A stretch of DNA of 64,000 nucleotides from JBKPIY01 sp046730475 (GTDB lineage Bacteria; Actinomycetota; Thermoleophilia; Solirubrobacterales; 70-9), in the NCBI GenBank assembly GCA_046730475.1, contig JBKPIY010000005.1:1-64000 (forward strand). The letters are read 5' to 3'. Position 1 is the stretch's first letter. Each line of letters opens with the position of its first letter. Positions 56,627 through 64,000 of the stretch are shown here, in pieces. The notes beneath the pieces are model-generated. The model was not told where the DNA came from. It worked only from the letters and a program-made list of their open reading frames with translations, and searched no databases. The translations under genes were made by a program, and so were the position numbers.

Positions 56627-57535
56627 TCAGGGCCTGCGAGCCGAGATCAGGAGGTTGTAGAAGAGGGAGGCGGGGAGGCGGGGCTCGAGCACCGAGGCGT
56701 CGAAGCGCTGGAGGGCGAGGTAGCTGCGGAAGGCGAACCGTCGCCAGGCGGTCGGCACCTCGTCGGGCTGGGCGCTGCCCTCGAGGGTGCGCATCGTCCA
56801 CCCGTGAACGTTGGCGAGGAGCTCCTCACCGCGGACGCGGACGGCGGAGAAGCCGGCCGCCCTGGCCAGGCGGTCGAGCTCGCCGGGCCGGAACGCGTGT
56901 ACATCGACCTCGCCCTCGAGCTGGTGGCCGTCGTCGGCTTCCCCGGGGGCCGACCGCCGCCGAGAGGCCCGGACCGCGAGCCGCCACAGCGGGGCGGCCG
57001 CCCGGGCCGTGTACTTGGGCAGGAGAGCGAGGCGGTCTCCGTAGCGCGAGGGCTCGCCGCAGAAGGCGAGGATCCCCCCGGGCTGGAGGACGCGATGGAA
57101 CTCGGCGAAGGCGCGCGCGAGGTCGGGGACGTGGTGGAGAACGGCGTGGCCAAAGACGAGGTCAAAGCTCTCGTCCTCGAACGGAAGGTGCTCGGCCTCG
57201 GCCGTCTCGATCCGGACTCGGAGGTCGAGGCGGGTGGCGTTCTCTGAGAGGGCCGCGAGCATTCCCGGGGAGATGTCGGTTGCGGTCGCCCGCTCGATCA
57301 CCCCGGCCTGGAGCAGGTTGAGCGAGAAGTAGCCCGTCCCCGCGCCGATCTCCAGGGCTTCGCCGAAGGGATCGGCCGGCCACCCGGCGAGCGCCTTCCG
57401 GAGCTTCCCGCGCACCTGCGCCTGGCCGACCTCGCCGAAGTCGATCCCCCACTTGGCGTCGTACTCGGAGGCGGCGGCGTCGTGGTAGTGCTCGTTGGCC
57501 GCCTTGATCTCCTCGTACCTCGCTCGCGCCTGCAT
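56627..57535 (-). CDS. SAM-dependent methyltransferase
   Basis: 302 residues. Motif I EALEIGAGTGYFSLNLLQAG (about 60-79), acidic motif ATATDISPGMLAALSE, motif post-I AEAEHLPFEDESFDLVFGHA, and HHVPDLARAFAEFHRVLQPGG are class I Rossmann methyltransferase features (UbiE/Methyltransf_11 type). The C-terminus lacks a membrane helix. Substrate unknown; divergent from the second methyltransferase 41 bases away and next to polysaccharide genes, so sugar O-methylation is a possibility. Start ATG 57535 is eight bases after TAAGAT. Confidence 0.85.
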   Translation of the reverse strand: MQARARYEEIKAANEHYHDAAASEYDAKWGIDFGEVGQAQVRGKLRKALAGWPADPFGEALEIGAGTGYFSLNLLQAGVIERATATDISPGMLAALSENATRLDLRVRIETAEAEHLPFEDESFDLVFGHAVLHHVPDLARAFAEFHRVLQPGGILAFCGEPSRYGDRLALLPKYTARAAAPLWRLAVRASRRRSAPGEADDGHQLEGEVDVHAFRPGELDRLARAAGFSAVRVRGEELLANVHGWTMRTLEGSAQPDEVPTAWRRFAFRSYLALQRFDASVLEPRLPASLFYNLLISARRP

Positions 57536-57543
57536 CGGCGGCG

Positions 57544-57549
57544 ATCTTA
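57544..57549 (-). promoter_or_regulatory. -10 box TAAGAT
   Basis: On the minus strand TAAGAT ends eight bases before ATG 57535. Confidence 0.5.
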
Positions 57550-57576
57550 CGCGGCGATTGCGGCTACAAGTTGCGG

Positions 57577-58323
57577 ATGAGCTACGTCCAGGAAGGCCAG
57601 CCGGAGGGGGTACCCCCGCTCGAGCTGACGGGCGAGCGCACCCTGCCCGACGTGCCCGAGGAGAACTACTGGTTCCGGCGCCACCTCGCCGTGTACGAGT
57701 GGATCGCGGACCGCTGCGGCGGGCTCCGGGTCGCCGACCTCGCCTGCGGCGAGGGTTACGGCGCCGACGTGCTCGCCCGCCGGGCGGCGGATGTGATCGG
57801 AGTGGACGCCAACCCGGAGGCGTTCGAGCACGCCCGGGCGCGTTACCGCCGCGAGAACCTGAGCTTTCGCCGGGGGCTGGTGGAGGAGTTCGACGAGCGC
57901 GTCGACGCCGTCGTCCTTCTGCAGACGATCGAGCACGTCCACGACCCGGAACGGCTCCTCCAGCGGATCGCCTCCGCCGCCCCGATCGCCTACGTCTCCA
58001 CCCCGAACCGGCTCACCCTCGCTCCGCCCGGCGCCCTGAAGTCAGACAACCCCTGGCACCTGCGCGAGTACGACCGGGGCCAGTACCGCGCCCTGCTCGA
58101 GCCCCACTTCGCCCGGGTCGAGGTACTCGGCCTGTGTCACGCCCGCCGCCTTCGCGCCCACGAGCTCGCCCTCCGCCTCGGTTGGGACCGCACCCACCGC
58201 GCGCTCCGCCTGACGAGGCTTTTCTACGACCGATTCGTCCCCTCGATCCGCTCCAGCGACTTCAGGCTGAAGCGGGACAACCTCGATCGGGCGCTCGACT
58301 TCCTCGCGATCTGTCATGCCTGA
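57577..58323 (+). CDS. SAM-dependent methyltransferase, Rv3030-like
   Basis: 248 residues. LELTGERTLPDVPEENYWFRRH (about 14-35) is a segment I associate with mycobacterial Rv3030 of the methylglucose lipopolysaccharide cluster. Motif I VADLACGEGYGADVLARRA, VIGVDANPEAFEHARARY, and LLQTIEHVHDPERLLQRIA follow; VSTPNRLTLAPPG is also shared. It is expected to methylate a sugar of a glucan. Start ATG 57577; a TTG at 57571 is less likely. Overlaps the GH57 gene by eight bases, a sign of translational coupling. Confidence 0.82.
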   Translation: MSYVQEGQPEGVPPLELTGERTLPDVPEENYWFRRHLAVYEWIADRCGGLRVADLACGEGYGADVLARRAADVIGVDANPEAFEHARARYRRENLSFRRGLVEEFDERVDAVVLLQTIEHVHDPERLLQRIASAAPIAYVSTPNRLTLAPPGALKSDNPWHLREYDRGQYRALLEPHFARVEVLGLCHARRLRAHELALRLGWDRTHRALRLTRLFYDRFVPSIRSSDFRLKRDNLDRALDFLAICHA

Positions 58324-59728
58324 TCGCCCGGTCGGCGACCTGGCGGTGGTTCTGCACAGCCACATGCCCTACGTGGAGGGGTTCGGGACCTGGCCCTTCG
58401 GGGAGGAGTGGCTGTTCGAGGCGGTGGCGAGCTCGTACGTGCCCGTGCTCGGGGTCGCCGGGCGGCTGACGATGACCATCACCCCGGTGCTCGCGGACCA
58501 GCTCGAGGCCGAGGGGGTGGGCGAGCGGATGCTCGATTTCCTCCGCCGCTATCGGCTGGAGGCCGCCGAGGACGATGCCGCCGCCGTCGACGAGCCGTTG
58601 CAGGATGCCGCCGCCGCGCGGGTGGAGGGCTACCGGGCGGCGATCGCCCGGCTCGAGGCGGCGGGCGGGGGTGCCCTTCGCCTGTTCCGCGACACCGCGG
58701 CCGAGGGCCGGATCGCCCTGATGACCTCGGCCGCCACCCACGCCGTCCTCCCCAAGCTCGCCACCCGGGCGGGCAGGAGGCTTCAGATCGACGCGGGGCT
58801 TCGCTCGCACGCGCGCCGGTTCGGCGAGGGGCGGGGCTTTTGGCTACCCGAATGCGCCTATGCCCCGGGCATCGAGTGGCTGCTCGAGGAGCGCGGGATC
58901 GCCTACACCTGCCTCGACCAGAGCGCGCTCGAGCCCGACGGCGCCGCCCTCGCTCCCGTCCGGCTGGCCGAGGGGTTGACCGCCTTCACGATCGACTGGG
59001 CGGTGGTCGAGCTCGTCTGGTCCGAGCGGGGGTATCCCTCCGACGACGCCTACCTCGACTACCACCGCCTGTCGGAGAACGGCACCAGGCTATGGTCGGT
59101 GGGGGGCGGGCCCTACCAGCCCGGCGCTGCGGCCGACCGGGCCGCCGAGCACGCCCACGCCTTCCTGGAGGCGGTTCGCGGCCGCCTGGAGCGATTCCGC
59201 GCCGAGCGGGGCCGTCCCGGCCTCTGCGCCTTCGCGATCGACACCGAGCTCCTCGGGCACTGGTGGGCGGAGGGCCCGCTGTGGCTGGCGGAGGTTCTGG
59301 CGGGGGCCGAAGAGGAGAGGGTCCGGCTGGTCACGCTGCCCGAGGCGCTTGCATGGCACCGGCCCGAGGAGCGGCCGGTGGCGGAGGCAAGCTGGGGGGC
59401 GGGGAAGACGCTCGAGACCTGGGACTCCCCGGATGTCGCCGACCTGGTCTGGGGGGCGCGCCGGGTCGAGCTCCGCCTGCTCCGTCGCCTCGGCGAGGGC
59501 GGCGTGGAGCCCGAGGCGGCCGAGCGCGCGGCCCGCGAGCTGCTCGCGGTCCAGGCGAGCGATTGGGCTTTCATGGACCATCGCGGCCAGGCCGGCGACT
59601 ACCCCTACCGGCGGGCGACGAGCCACGCCGAGGCGCTGCTGGAGGCCATAGACTCCGCCGAGGCTCCGGACCGCCGCTTGCGAAACCTGGCCCCCGACCT
59701 GAGTCTGGCGCCCCTGTTCGAGCCATGA
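58316..59728 (+). CDS. GH57-family alpha-glucan branching enzyme (DUF1957)
   Basis: 470 residues. The GH57 fold is indicated by LAVVLHSHMPYVEGFGTWPF (metal or substrate-binding His-x-His-x-Pro-Tyr), GFWLPECAYAPGIEWLLEER with the catalytic glutamate, and CAFAIDTELLGHWWAEGP with the general acid aspartate. The C-terminal three-helix domain (ADLVWGARRVELRLLRRL, YPYRRATSHAEALLEAI) is DUF1957. In mycobacteria the corresponding protein Rv3031 branches alpha-glucans for methylglucose lipopolysaccharide or glycogen. Start ATG 58316 overlaps the methyltransferase; stop overlaps the GT4 gene (ATGA). Confidence 0.9.
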   Translation: MPDRPVGDLAVVLHSHMPYVEGFGTWPFGEEWLFEAVASSYVPVLGVAGRLTMTITPVLADQLEAEGVGERMLDFLRRYRLEAAEDDAAAVDEPLQDAAAARVEGYRAAIARLEAAGGGALRLFRDTAAEGRIALMTSAATHAVLPKLATRAGRRLQIDAGLRSHARRFGEGRGFWLPECAYAPGIEWLLEERGIAYTCLDQSALEPDGAALAPVRLAEGLTAFTIDWAVVELVWSERGYPSDDAYLDYHRLSENGTRLWSVGGGPYQPGAAADRAAEHAHAFLEAVRGRLERFRAERGRPGLCAFAIDTELLGHWWAEGPLWLAEVLAGAEEERVRLVTLPEALAWHRPEERPVAEASWGAGKTLETWDSPDVADLVWGARRVELRLLRRLGEGGVEPEAAERAARELLAVQASDWAFMDHRGQAGDYPYRRATSHAEALLEAIDSAEAPDRRLRNLAPDLSLAPLFEP

Positions 59729-60924
59729 CTCGAGTCCTGATCCTCTCCTGGGAGTACCCCCCGCTGATCGAGGGCGGCCTGGCCCGGCACGTCCGCAAGC
59801 TCTCGGAGGGGCTCGTCGAGTGGGACGTCGAGGTCCACGTGCTCACCCGCGGCGGCGAGGAGTCGCCCCCCGAGGAGCTTCTCGCCGGGGTCTACATCCA
59901 TCGGGTCCGCGAGCCGACCCGCCCCGCCGAGCTGAACGAGTTCGTTGCCTGGGTGGAGCGGATGAACTCCGACATGCTCGCCGCCGGGGTCGAGCTCGGG
60001 GATCGCCACCGATTCGACCTCGTCCACGGGCACGACTGGCTGGTCGCCAACGCCTGCGACCACCTCGCGAAGAGGTTCGAGGCGCCCCTGATCACCACCA
60101 TCCACGCCACCGAGCACGGCCGCCACCAGGGCTGGGTCGACAAGCACCCCCAGTCCTACATCCACGGCGTCGAGCGGTGGATCACCCACCGCTCCGACCG
60201 GGTGATCGCCTGCTCCACCTTCATGCGCGAGCAGATCATGGACGTGTTCGGTGTTCCCCAGGTCTCGATCGAGGTGATCCCCAACGGGATCGACCCCGAA
60301 GACCTCCAGCCGTACGACTCCGACGAGCTCGACCGTCTCCGCCGGGAGTTCGCCTCGCCGACCGAGTCGCTCGTCCTCCTCGTCGGGCGCCGCGTCTACG
60401 AGAAGGGCTTCCAGGTCGCGCTCGAAGCGCTGCCGCGGATCATCGAGCGCCTCCCCAGCACCCGCTTCGTGGTCGCCGGCTCAGGCACCCACGAGGCGGA
60501 GCTCCGGCTCCAGGCGAGGGAGCTGGGCCTGATGAACCACGGGACCTTCGTCGGCTGGATCGGCGACGACGTGCTCCACTCGCTCTATCGGATTGCCGAC
60601 GTCTGCGTGGTCCCGTCGATATACGAGCCCTTCGGCCTGGTCGCGCTCGAGGCGATGGCCTCGAGCTGCCCCTGCATCGTCGCCGACACCGGCGGCCTCC
60701 GCGAGGTCGTGCCGCACGACGAGGTCGGGCTTCGGTTCCGGGCCCGCGACCCCGAGTCGCTCGCGGAGATGAGCGTGAGGATGCTCGCCGACGCGAAGCT
60801 CTGCCGCCGCCTCGTCACCGAGGCGGTCGAGCACCTCGAGCGGTTCGACTGGGCCGACGTCGCCGAGCGCACCGCGGCCGTCTACGACGAGCTCCTGCCG
60901 GCCGCCAGGACCGCGGGCGGCTGA
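59725..60924 (+). CDS. GT4 alpha-glucosyltransferase, glycogen synthase-like (Rv3032-like)
   Basis: 399 residues. VLILSWEYPPLIEGGLARHVRK is the acceptor/nucleotide loop of GT4 starch-synthase-like enzymes, HGHDWLVANACDHLAKRF and TTIHATEHGRHQGWVD follow, the second Rossmann domain has LVLLVGRRVYEKGFQVALEA, and the donor site is VVPSIYEPFGLVALEAMAS with the ExFGxxxxE motif. It should extend an alpha-1,4-glucan from UDP- or ADP-glucose. Coupled to the GH57 gene upstream and to a small membrane protein downstream (TGATG). Confidence 0.92.
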   Translation: MTRVLILSWEYPPLIEGGLARHVRKLSEGLVEWDVEVHVLTRGGEESPPEELLAGVYIHRVREPTRPAELNEFVAWVERMNSDMLAAGVELGDRHRFDLVHGHDWLVANACDHLAKRFEAPLITTIHATEHGRHQGWVDKHPQSYIHGVERWITHRSDRVIACSTFMREQIMDVFGVPQVSIEVIPNGIDPEDLQPYDSDELDRLRREFASPTESLVLLVGRRVYEKGFQVALEALPRIIERLPSTRFVVAGSGTHEAELRLQARELGLMNHGTFVGWIGDDVLHSLYRIADVCVVPSIYEPFGLVALEAMASSCPCIVADTGGLREVVPHDEVGLRFRARDPESLAEMSVRMLADAKLCRRLVTEAVEHLERFDWADVAERTAAVYDELLPAARTAGG

Positions 60925-61172
60925 TGTCGCCGCTGCCCGAGGGGAGGCGGGAGGTGAGGCCGTCCAAGGAGGCGATGGGGCGCCGCCGGCGGGCGAGCTT
61001 CGGCCCGGCTCTCAACGTCAGTGTCCCGATCTCCTTTGGCCTGCCCCTGCTCGCGGTCGGGCTCGCCCTGATCGCCGCCGCTCTCACCACCGGGCTGATC
61101 CTCTTCTGGATCTTCGGCGGGATCGGCCTGGTCACGGGTGCGGCCCTGTTCGCCTCGGGGAAGCGGCTCTAA
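60924..61172 (+). CDS. Small two-helix membrane protein of the glucan cluster
   Basis: 82 residues: basic N-terminus (EGRREVRPSKEAMGRRRRAS), then two helices (ISFGLPLLAVGLALIAAAL and GLILFWIFGGIGLVTGAALF). ATG overlaps the GT4 stop as TGATG, so it is translated with the cluster. No family recognised; it could anchor the glucosyltransferase to the membrane. Confidence 0.65.
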   Translation: MSPLPEGRREVRPSKEAMGRRRRASFGPALNVSVPISFGLPLLAVGLALIAAALTTGLILFWIFGGIGLVTGAALFASGKRL

Positions 61173-61193
61173 GCAGCTTTCGCAAGCATTTGC

Positions 61194-61841
61194 CTAGTCG
61201 GGCGGCCCGAGCGCCGCGTCCCTGCCCGGCTCGACCGGGCTCGGCCAGCGCAGCTGCGTCGGCGCCTCGCGGATCCGGATCACCTTCGCGGGCACGCCGC
61301 CCACCACGGCGTTGGCGGGCACGTCCCTGGTGACGACCGCGTTGGTGCCAACGATCGAGTTATCGCCCACCTGGACGCCGCGCAGGACGCAGGCGCCGTA
61401 GCCGATCCACACGTTCGAGCCGACGATCGTCTCTCGCTTGTAGATCCCTTGCTGGCGGATCGGGCGCTCCACCTCGACCACGCCGTGGTCGAAGTCGATG
61501 AACATCGCCCGGTCGGCGATCACGCACTGTTCGCCGATTCGGACCCGCTTGTAGGCCGAGATCGTGCATTCCTGGCCGATCACCGTCTTCGAGCCGATCT
61601 CGACCACCCCCTCGTGGCAGCGGATCTTGGTCCCGTCGCCGATCCAGCACAGGCGCCCGAACCGGACCTCGCCGCGCTTTCCGATCTGGATCTGCAGACG
61701 CCTTCCGAAGAACACCAGTCCGTCCGTGCGCCAGCGCCAGCCGGCCTGGGTGAGCAGCCGCCGCCACGCATAGCGCCACGCCAGCCGGGCGTACTTCGGG
61801 GTGAGCATGCGGTTGCGCCGCAGGAAGCCGAGCAGCCTCAT
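61194..61841 (-). CDS. Hexapeptide-repeat acyltransferase
   Basis: 215 residues. From residue 60 to 190 the sequence shows left-handed beta-helix hexapeptide repeats (EIGSKTVIGQECTISAYKRV, RIGEQCVIADRAMFIDFDH, IVGSNVWIGYGACVLRGVQV, GDNSIVGTNAVVTRDVPAN), as in CysE/LacA/NodL and WbbJ acyltransferases. The N-terminal 55 residues are basic. It most likely acetylates or acylates a sugar; a hexapeptide acyltransferase (Rv3034c) stands at the corresponding place in mycobacteria. Start ATG 61841, nine bases after TATGAT; the frame is open upstream to 61871 but that region contains the promoter. Confidence 0.85.
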   Translation of the reverse strand: MRLLGFLRRNRMLTPKYARLAWRYAWRRLLTQAGWRWRTDGLVFFGRRLQIQIGKRGEVRFGRLCWIGDGTKIRCHEGVVEIGSKTVIGQECTISAYKRVRIGEQCVIADRAMFIDFDHGVVEVERPIRQQGIYKRETIVGSNVWIGYGACVLRGVQVGDNSIVGTNAVVTRDVPANAVVGGVPAKVIRIREAPTQLRWPSPVEPGRDAALGPPD

Positions 61842-61850
61842 CGGCGGCGG

Positions 61851-61877
61851 ATCATAGGTAGGGGTCGCCACTAGACT
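61851..61877. promoter_or_regulatory. Back-to-back short-leader promoters
   Basis: TATGAT on the minus strand (61856-61851) ends nine bases before ATG 61841; TAGACT on the plus strand (61872-61877) ends eight bases before GTG 61886. The 44-bp gap between the divergent genes holds both. Confidence 0.6.
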
Positions 61878-61885
61878 CGACGCCC

Positions 61886-62854
61886 GTGGCGAAGGCCGCC
61901 GAGAAATCCGAGGCCCCGCTCGCCGAGCGGCTGCTCGCCGGGGACAAGCGCGCGCTCGCGCGTGCGATCACCCTGATCGAGAACGACGACCCGGCGGGCT
62001 GGGAGCTGGTCCGCCAGGTGTTCCCGAAGACGGGGAGGGCTCGGATCGTGGGGCTGACCGGGCCGCCGGGGGTGGGGAAGAGCACCCTGATCGGCGCCCT
62101 CACCGCCGAGATGCGAAGGGCGGACCGCGACGTCGCCGTTCTCTCGATCGATCCCTCCAGCCCCTTCACCCGCGGCGCCCTGCTCGGCGACCGGATCCGC
62201 CTGTCCGAGCATTTCCTCGACAAGGGCGTCTTCATCCGCTCGATGGCGAGTCGGGGCGCCCTCGGCGGGCTCTCGGAGGCCACCCTCCAGGCTGCGCTTC
62301 TGATGGATGCCTCGGGCAAGGACGACGTCTTCATCGAGACCGTCGGGGTTGGCCAGGCGGAGATCGACATCGTCGACCACGGGGACACCATCGTCCTGGT
62401 GCTGATGCCAGGCTCGGGCGATTCGATCCAGGCGCTGAAGGCGGGGGTGATGGAGATCCCCGACGTGATCTGCGTGAACAAAGCCGACCACCCGATGACC
62501 GACACGATGATCCGCGAGATCCGCGGGGTCCTCTCGCTGGGGCCCAAGGCCTCCTGGAGGGTCCCGATCATCCGCACCGAGGCGGCCAGGGGAGAAGGGG
62601 TCGCCGAGCTGGCCGAGAAGATCGGCGAGCATCGCGCCCACATCGAGGCGGAGGGCACCCTGGAGGAGCGGCGGGCGAGGAACCTGCGAAACGAGGTGCT
62701 CGAGATCGCCGCCTCGCGGATGCGGCGGCGCCTGGAGGCCGCCGTCGCCGAGGACCAGTCGGTCGCCGCCCTGCTCGACCGGGTGGTGAGCCGGGAGCTC
62801 GACCCCGCGAGCGCCGCCACCGAGCTGCTCCGCTCCCGGGACGGAGACGGCTGA
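61886..62854 (+). CDS. meaB: Methylmalonyl-CoA mutase-associated GTPase MeaB
   Basis: 322-residue G3E GTPase (ArgK/MeaB) that protects and loads the B12-dependent methylmalonyl-CoA mutase. LAGDKRALARAITLIENDD, Walker A GLTGPPGVGKSTLIGALT, VAVLSIDPSSPFTRGALLGD, IETVGVGQAEIDIVDHGDT and base-recognition NKAD are visible. Mutase genes are not in the window. GTG start 61886. Convergent with the acyl-CoA dehydrogenase gene. Confidence 0.93.
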   Translation: MAKAAEKSEAPLAERLLAGDKRALARAITLIENDDPAGWELVRQVFPKTGRARIVGLTGPPGVGKSTLIGALTAEMRRADRDVAVLSIDPSSPFTRGALLGDRIRLSEHFLDKGVFIRSMASRGALGGLSEATLQAALLMDASGKDDVFIETVGVGQAEIDIVDHGDTIVLVLMPGSGDSIQALKAGVMEIPDVICVNKADHPMTDTMIREIRGVLSLGPKASWRVPIIRTEAARGEGVAELAEKIGEHRAHIEAEGTLEERRARNLRNEVLEIAASRMRRRLEAAVAEDQSVAALLDRVVSRELDPASAATELLRSRDGDG

Positions 62855-62882
62855 GGCGCCGCAGCGTCGGCCAAGACCGGGG

Positions 62883-64000
62883 CTAACAGCCGAGCTGGCG
62901 AGCGATCACCATCTGCTGGACCTCGTCGGTCCCTTCGCCGATGGTGAGGATCTTGGCGTCACGGTAAAAGCGGCACACCGGGTACTCCTCGATGTAGCCG
63001 TAGCCGCCGTGGATCTGGACCGCCTCCTCGGTTGCGCGCACCGCCAGGCGGCCGGTGATCAGCTTCGCCTGGGCGGCGGTCATGGTGAACGGCTCGCCGC
63101 GCTCCTCCAGCGCCGCGGCGCGGTAGACGAGCAGCCTCGCCGCCTCGATCTGGGCCGAGAGGTCGGCGATCTTCGCCTGGATCGCCTGGTATTTGGAGAT
63201 CGGCTGCCCGAACGCGCGGCGCTCCTTCGCGTAGGCGATCGCCTCGTCGAGGGCGCCCTGGGCGAGGCCGACCCCCATCGCCGAGACGCCGATCCGGCCG
63301 CCGTCGAGGATCTGGAGGAACTGCTTGAAGCCCTCGCCCCGGCGCCCGAGGAGGTTCGACTCCGGCACCCGGCAGTCCTCGAAGCTGAGCGGCCGGGTGT
63401 CGGACGCGTTCCAGCCCATCTTCCGGTAGGGCTCGCCGGGCTCATAGCCGGGGGTGCCGTTGGGGACGATCAGGTTCGAGATCTCCTTGGTCCCGTTCCC
63501 GCCCCCCGTGACCGCGGTGATCGTCACGCAGCCCGAGATCTTCGTGCCCGAGTTGGTGATGAACTGCTTGGCGCCGTTCACGACCCATTCCCCGTCCTCG
63601 AGCCGAGCGGTGGTGCGGGTGTTGCCGGCGTCCGAGCCGGCCTCGGGCTCCGTGAGACCGAAGGCGGCGAGCTTGCGCCCGCTGCACAGCTCGGGCAGCC
63701 AGTCGTCCTTCTGGGCGTCCGTCCCCCATCGGTAGATCGGCATCGTCCCGAGCGACGTGTGGGCGGCCATCGTGATCGCCACCGAGGAGTCGACTCGGGT
63801 CATCTCCTCCACCGCCAAGGCGTAGGCGAGGGTGTCGGCGCCTCCGCCCCCGTACTCCTCCGGGAAGGGGATGCCCATCAGCCCAAGCTCGCCCATCCTC
63901 GCCACCAGCTCGTACGGGAAGCTCTTGGTGCGGTCGAGCTCCGCGGCGACGGGCGCCACCTCCTGGCGGGCGAAGTCGCGAACGGTGTCCCGCAGCAGCC
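62883..64000 (-). CDS. Acyl-CoA dehydrogenase (5' end outside window)
   Basis: FAD enzyme introducing an alpha-beta double bond in acyl-CoA. The frame runs off the window end with LLRDTVRDFARQEVAPVAAE; about 371 residues are visible of a usual 380-390. FGLTEPEAGSDAGNTRTTA is the FAD-binding signature, WVVNGAKQFITNSG follows, and the C-terminus has RRAFGQPISKYQAIQAKIAD and ILTIGEGTDEVQQMVIARQL, where the Glu of IGEGT is the expected catalytic base position of short-chain and glutaryl types. The GTG at 63959 is internal. With MeaB it suggests branched-chain or odd-chain acyl-CoA catabolism. Confidence 0.93.
   Translation of the reverse strand, partial: LLRDTVRDFARQEVAPVAAELDRTKSFPYELVARMGELGLMGIPFPEEYGGGGADTLAYALAVEEMTRVDSSVAITMAAHTSLGTMPIYRWGTDAQKDDWLPELCSGRKLAAFGLTEPEAGSDAGNTRTTARLEDGEWVVNGAKQFITNSGTKISGCVTITAVTGGGNGTKEISNLIVPNGTPGYEPGEPYRKMGWNASDTRPLSFEDCRVPESNLLGRRGEGFKQFLQILDGGRIGVSAMGVGLAQGALDEAIAYAKERRAFGQPISKYQAIQAKIADLSAQIEAARLLVYRAAALEERGEPFTMTAAQAKLITGRLAVRATEEAVQIHGGYGYIEEYPVCRFYRDAKILTIGEGTDEVQQMVIARQLGC

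Overview
The window is a strongly GC-rich chromosomal segment of a monoderm actinobacterium, most likely of the deep-branching Thermoleophilia (Solirubrobacterales) type. Supporting traits are two F420-dependent luciferase-like oxidoreductases, an egtB-egtD ergothioneine pair, an Rv1264-like adenylate cyclase, a mycobacterial-type methyltransferase/GH57/GT4 polysaccharide cluster, a type IV pilus locus without a secretin, and many short-leader promoters with a TANNNT -10 box 6-9 bases before the start codon. The lineage is inferred from gene content; no rRNA, tRNA, insertion sequence, CRISPR array or phage gene was seen.

Layout. 1-3.9 kb: end of an ATP-dependent DNA ligase, a decayed AbiEi/DUF559-type gene, a membrane protein, a cupin and a LigD-type polymerase (NHEJ functions). 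3.9-10.7 kb: crotonase, hotdog thioesterase, pyruvate kinase, an internally deleted HAD phosphatase, a CtpE-like P-type ATPase and a RES/Xre toxin-antitoxin pair. 10.8-15.1 kb: LLM oxidoreductase, three-subunit transhydrogenase pntAA-pntAB-pntB, LapA-like protein. 15.2-16.8 kb: two reading frames with disturbed 5' ends flanking a REP-like hairpin. 16.8-25.5 kb: SDR, egtB-egtD, carotenoid oxygenase with divergent PadR regulator, second LLM oxidoreductase, membrane protein, glpX, YihY. 25.6-27.7 kb: principal sigma factor with its own promoter and a long structured leader, then a thioesterase-like protein.

27.7-43.9 kb is the centrepiece, a 16-kb type IV pilus locus: pilT1, a PilX/DUF7305-type surface protein, an anchored thioredoxin-like protein, pilB, a secreted protein, pilT2, pilC, pilA, two pseudopilins, pilD, pilM, pilN, pilO and a pilP-position gene. 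Three sites match the sigma-28/WhiG promoter (TAAA, 15-16 bases, GCCGATAA-like) and lie before pilT1, pilA and pilM. A c-di-GMP-I (GEMM-I) riboswitch lies between the WhiG-type promoter and pilA. In Rubrobacter the anti-sigma RsiG holds WhiG in a c-di-GMP-dependent manner and controls pili, so this locus may read c-di-GMP twice: at transcription initiation and again in the pilA leader.

43.9-64 kb: HxlR regulator with a tiny leader ORF, an orphan 561-residue protein, two ArsA/Get3-like ATPases divergent from a ParA-FtsZ pair in which FtsZ carries a long Pro/Glu-rich N-terminal extension, gamma-glutamyltransferase, Lon-N protein, adenylate cyclase, DipZ-like CcdA-thioredoxin fusion, then methyltransferases, a GH57 branching enzyme, a GT4 glycosyltransferase and a hexapeptide acyltransferase arranged like the Rv3030-Rv3034c region of mycobacteria. 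It ends with MeaB and a partial acyl-CoA dehydrogenase.
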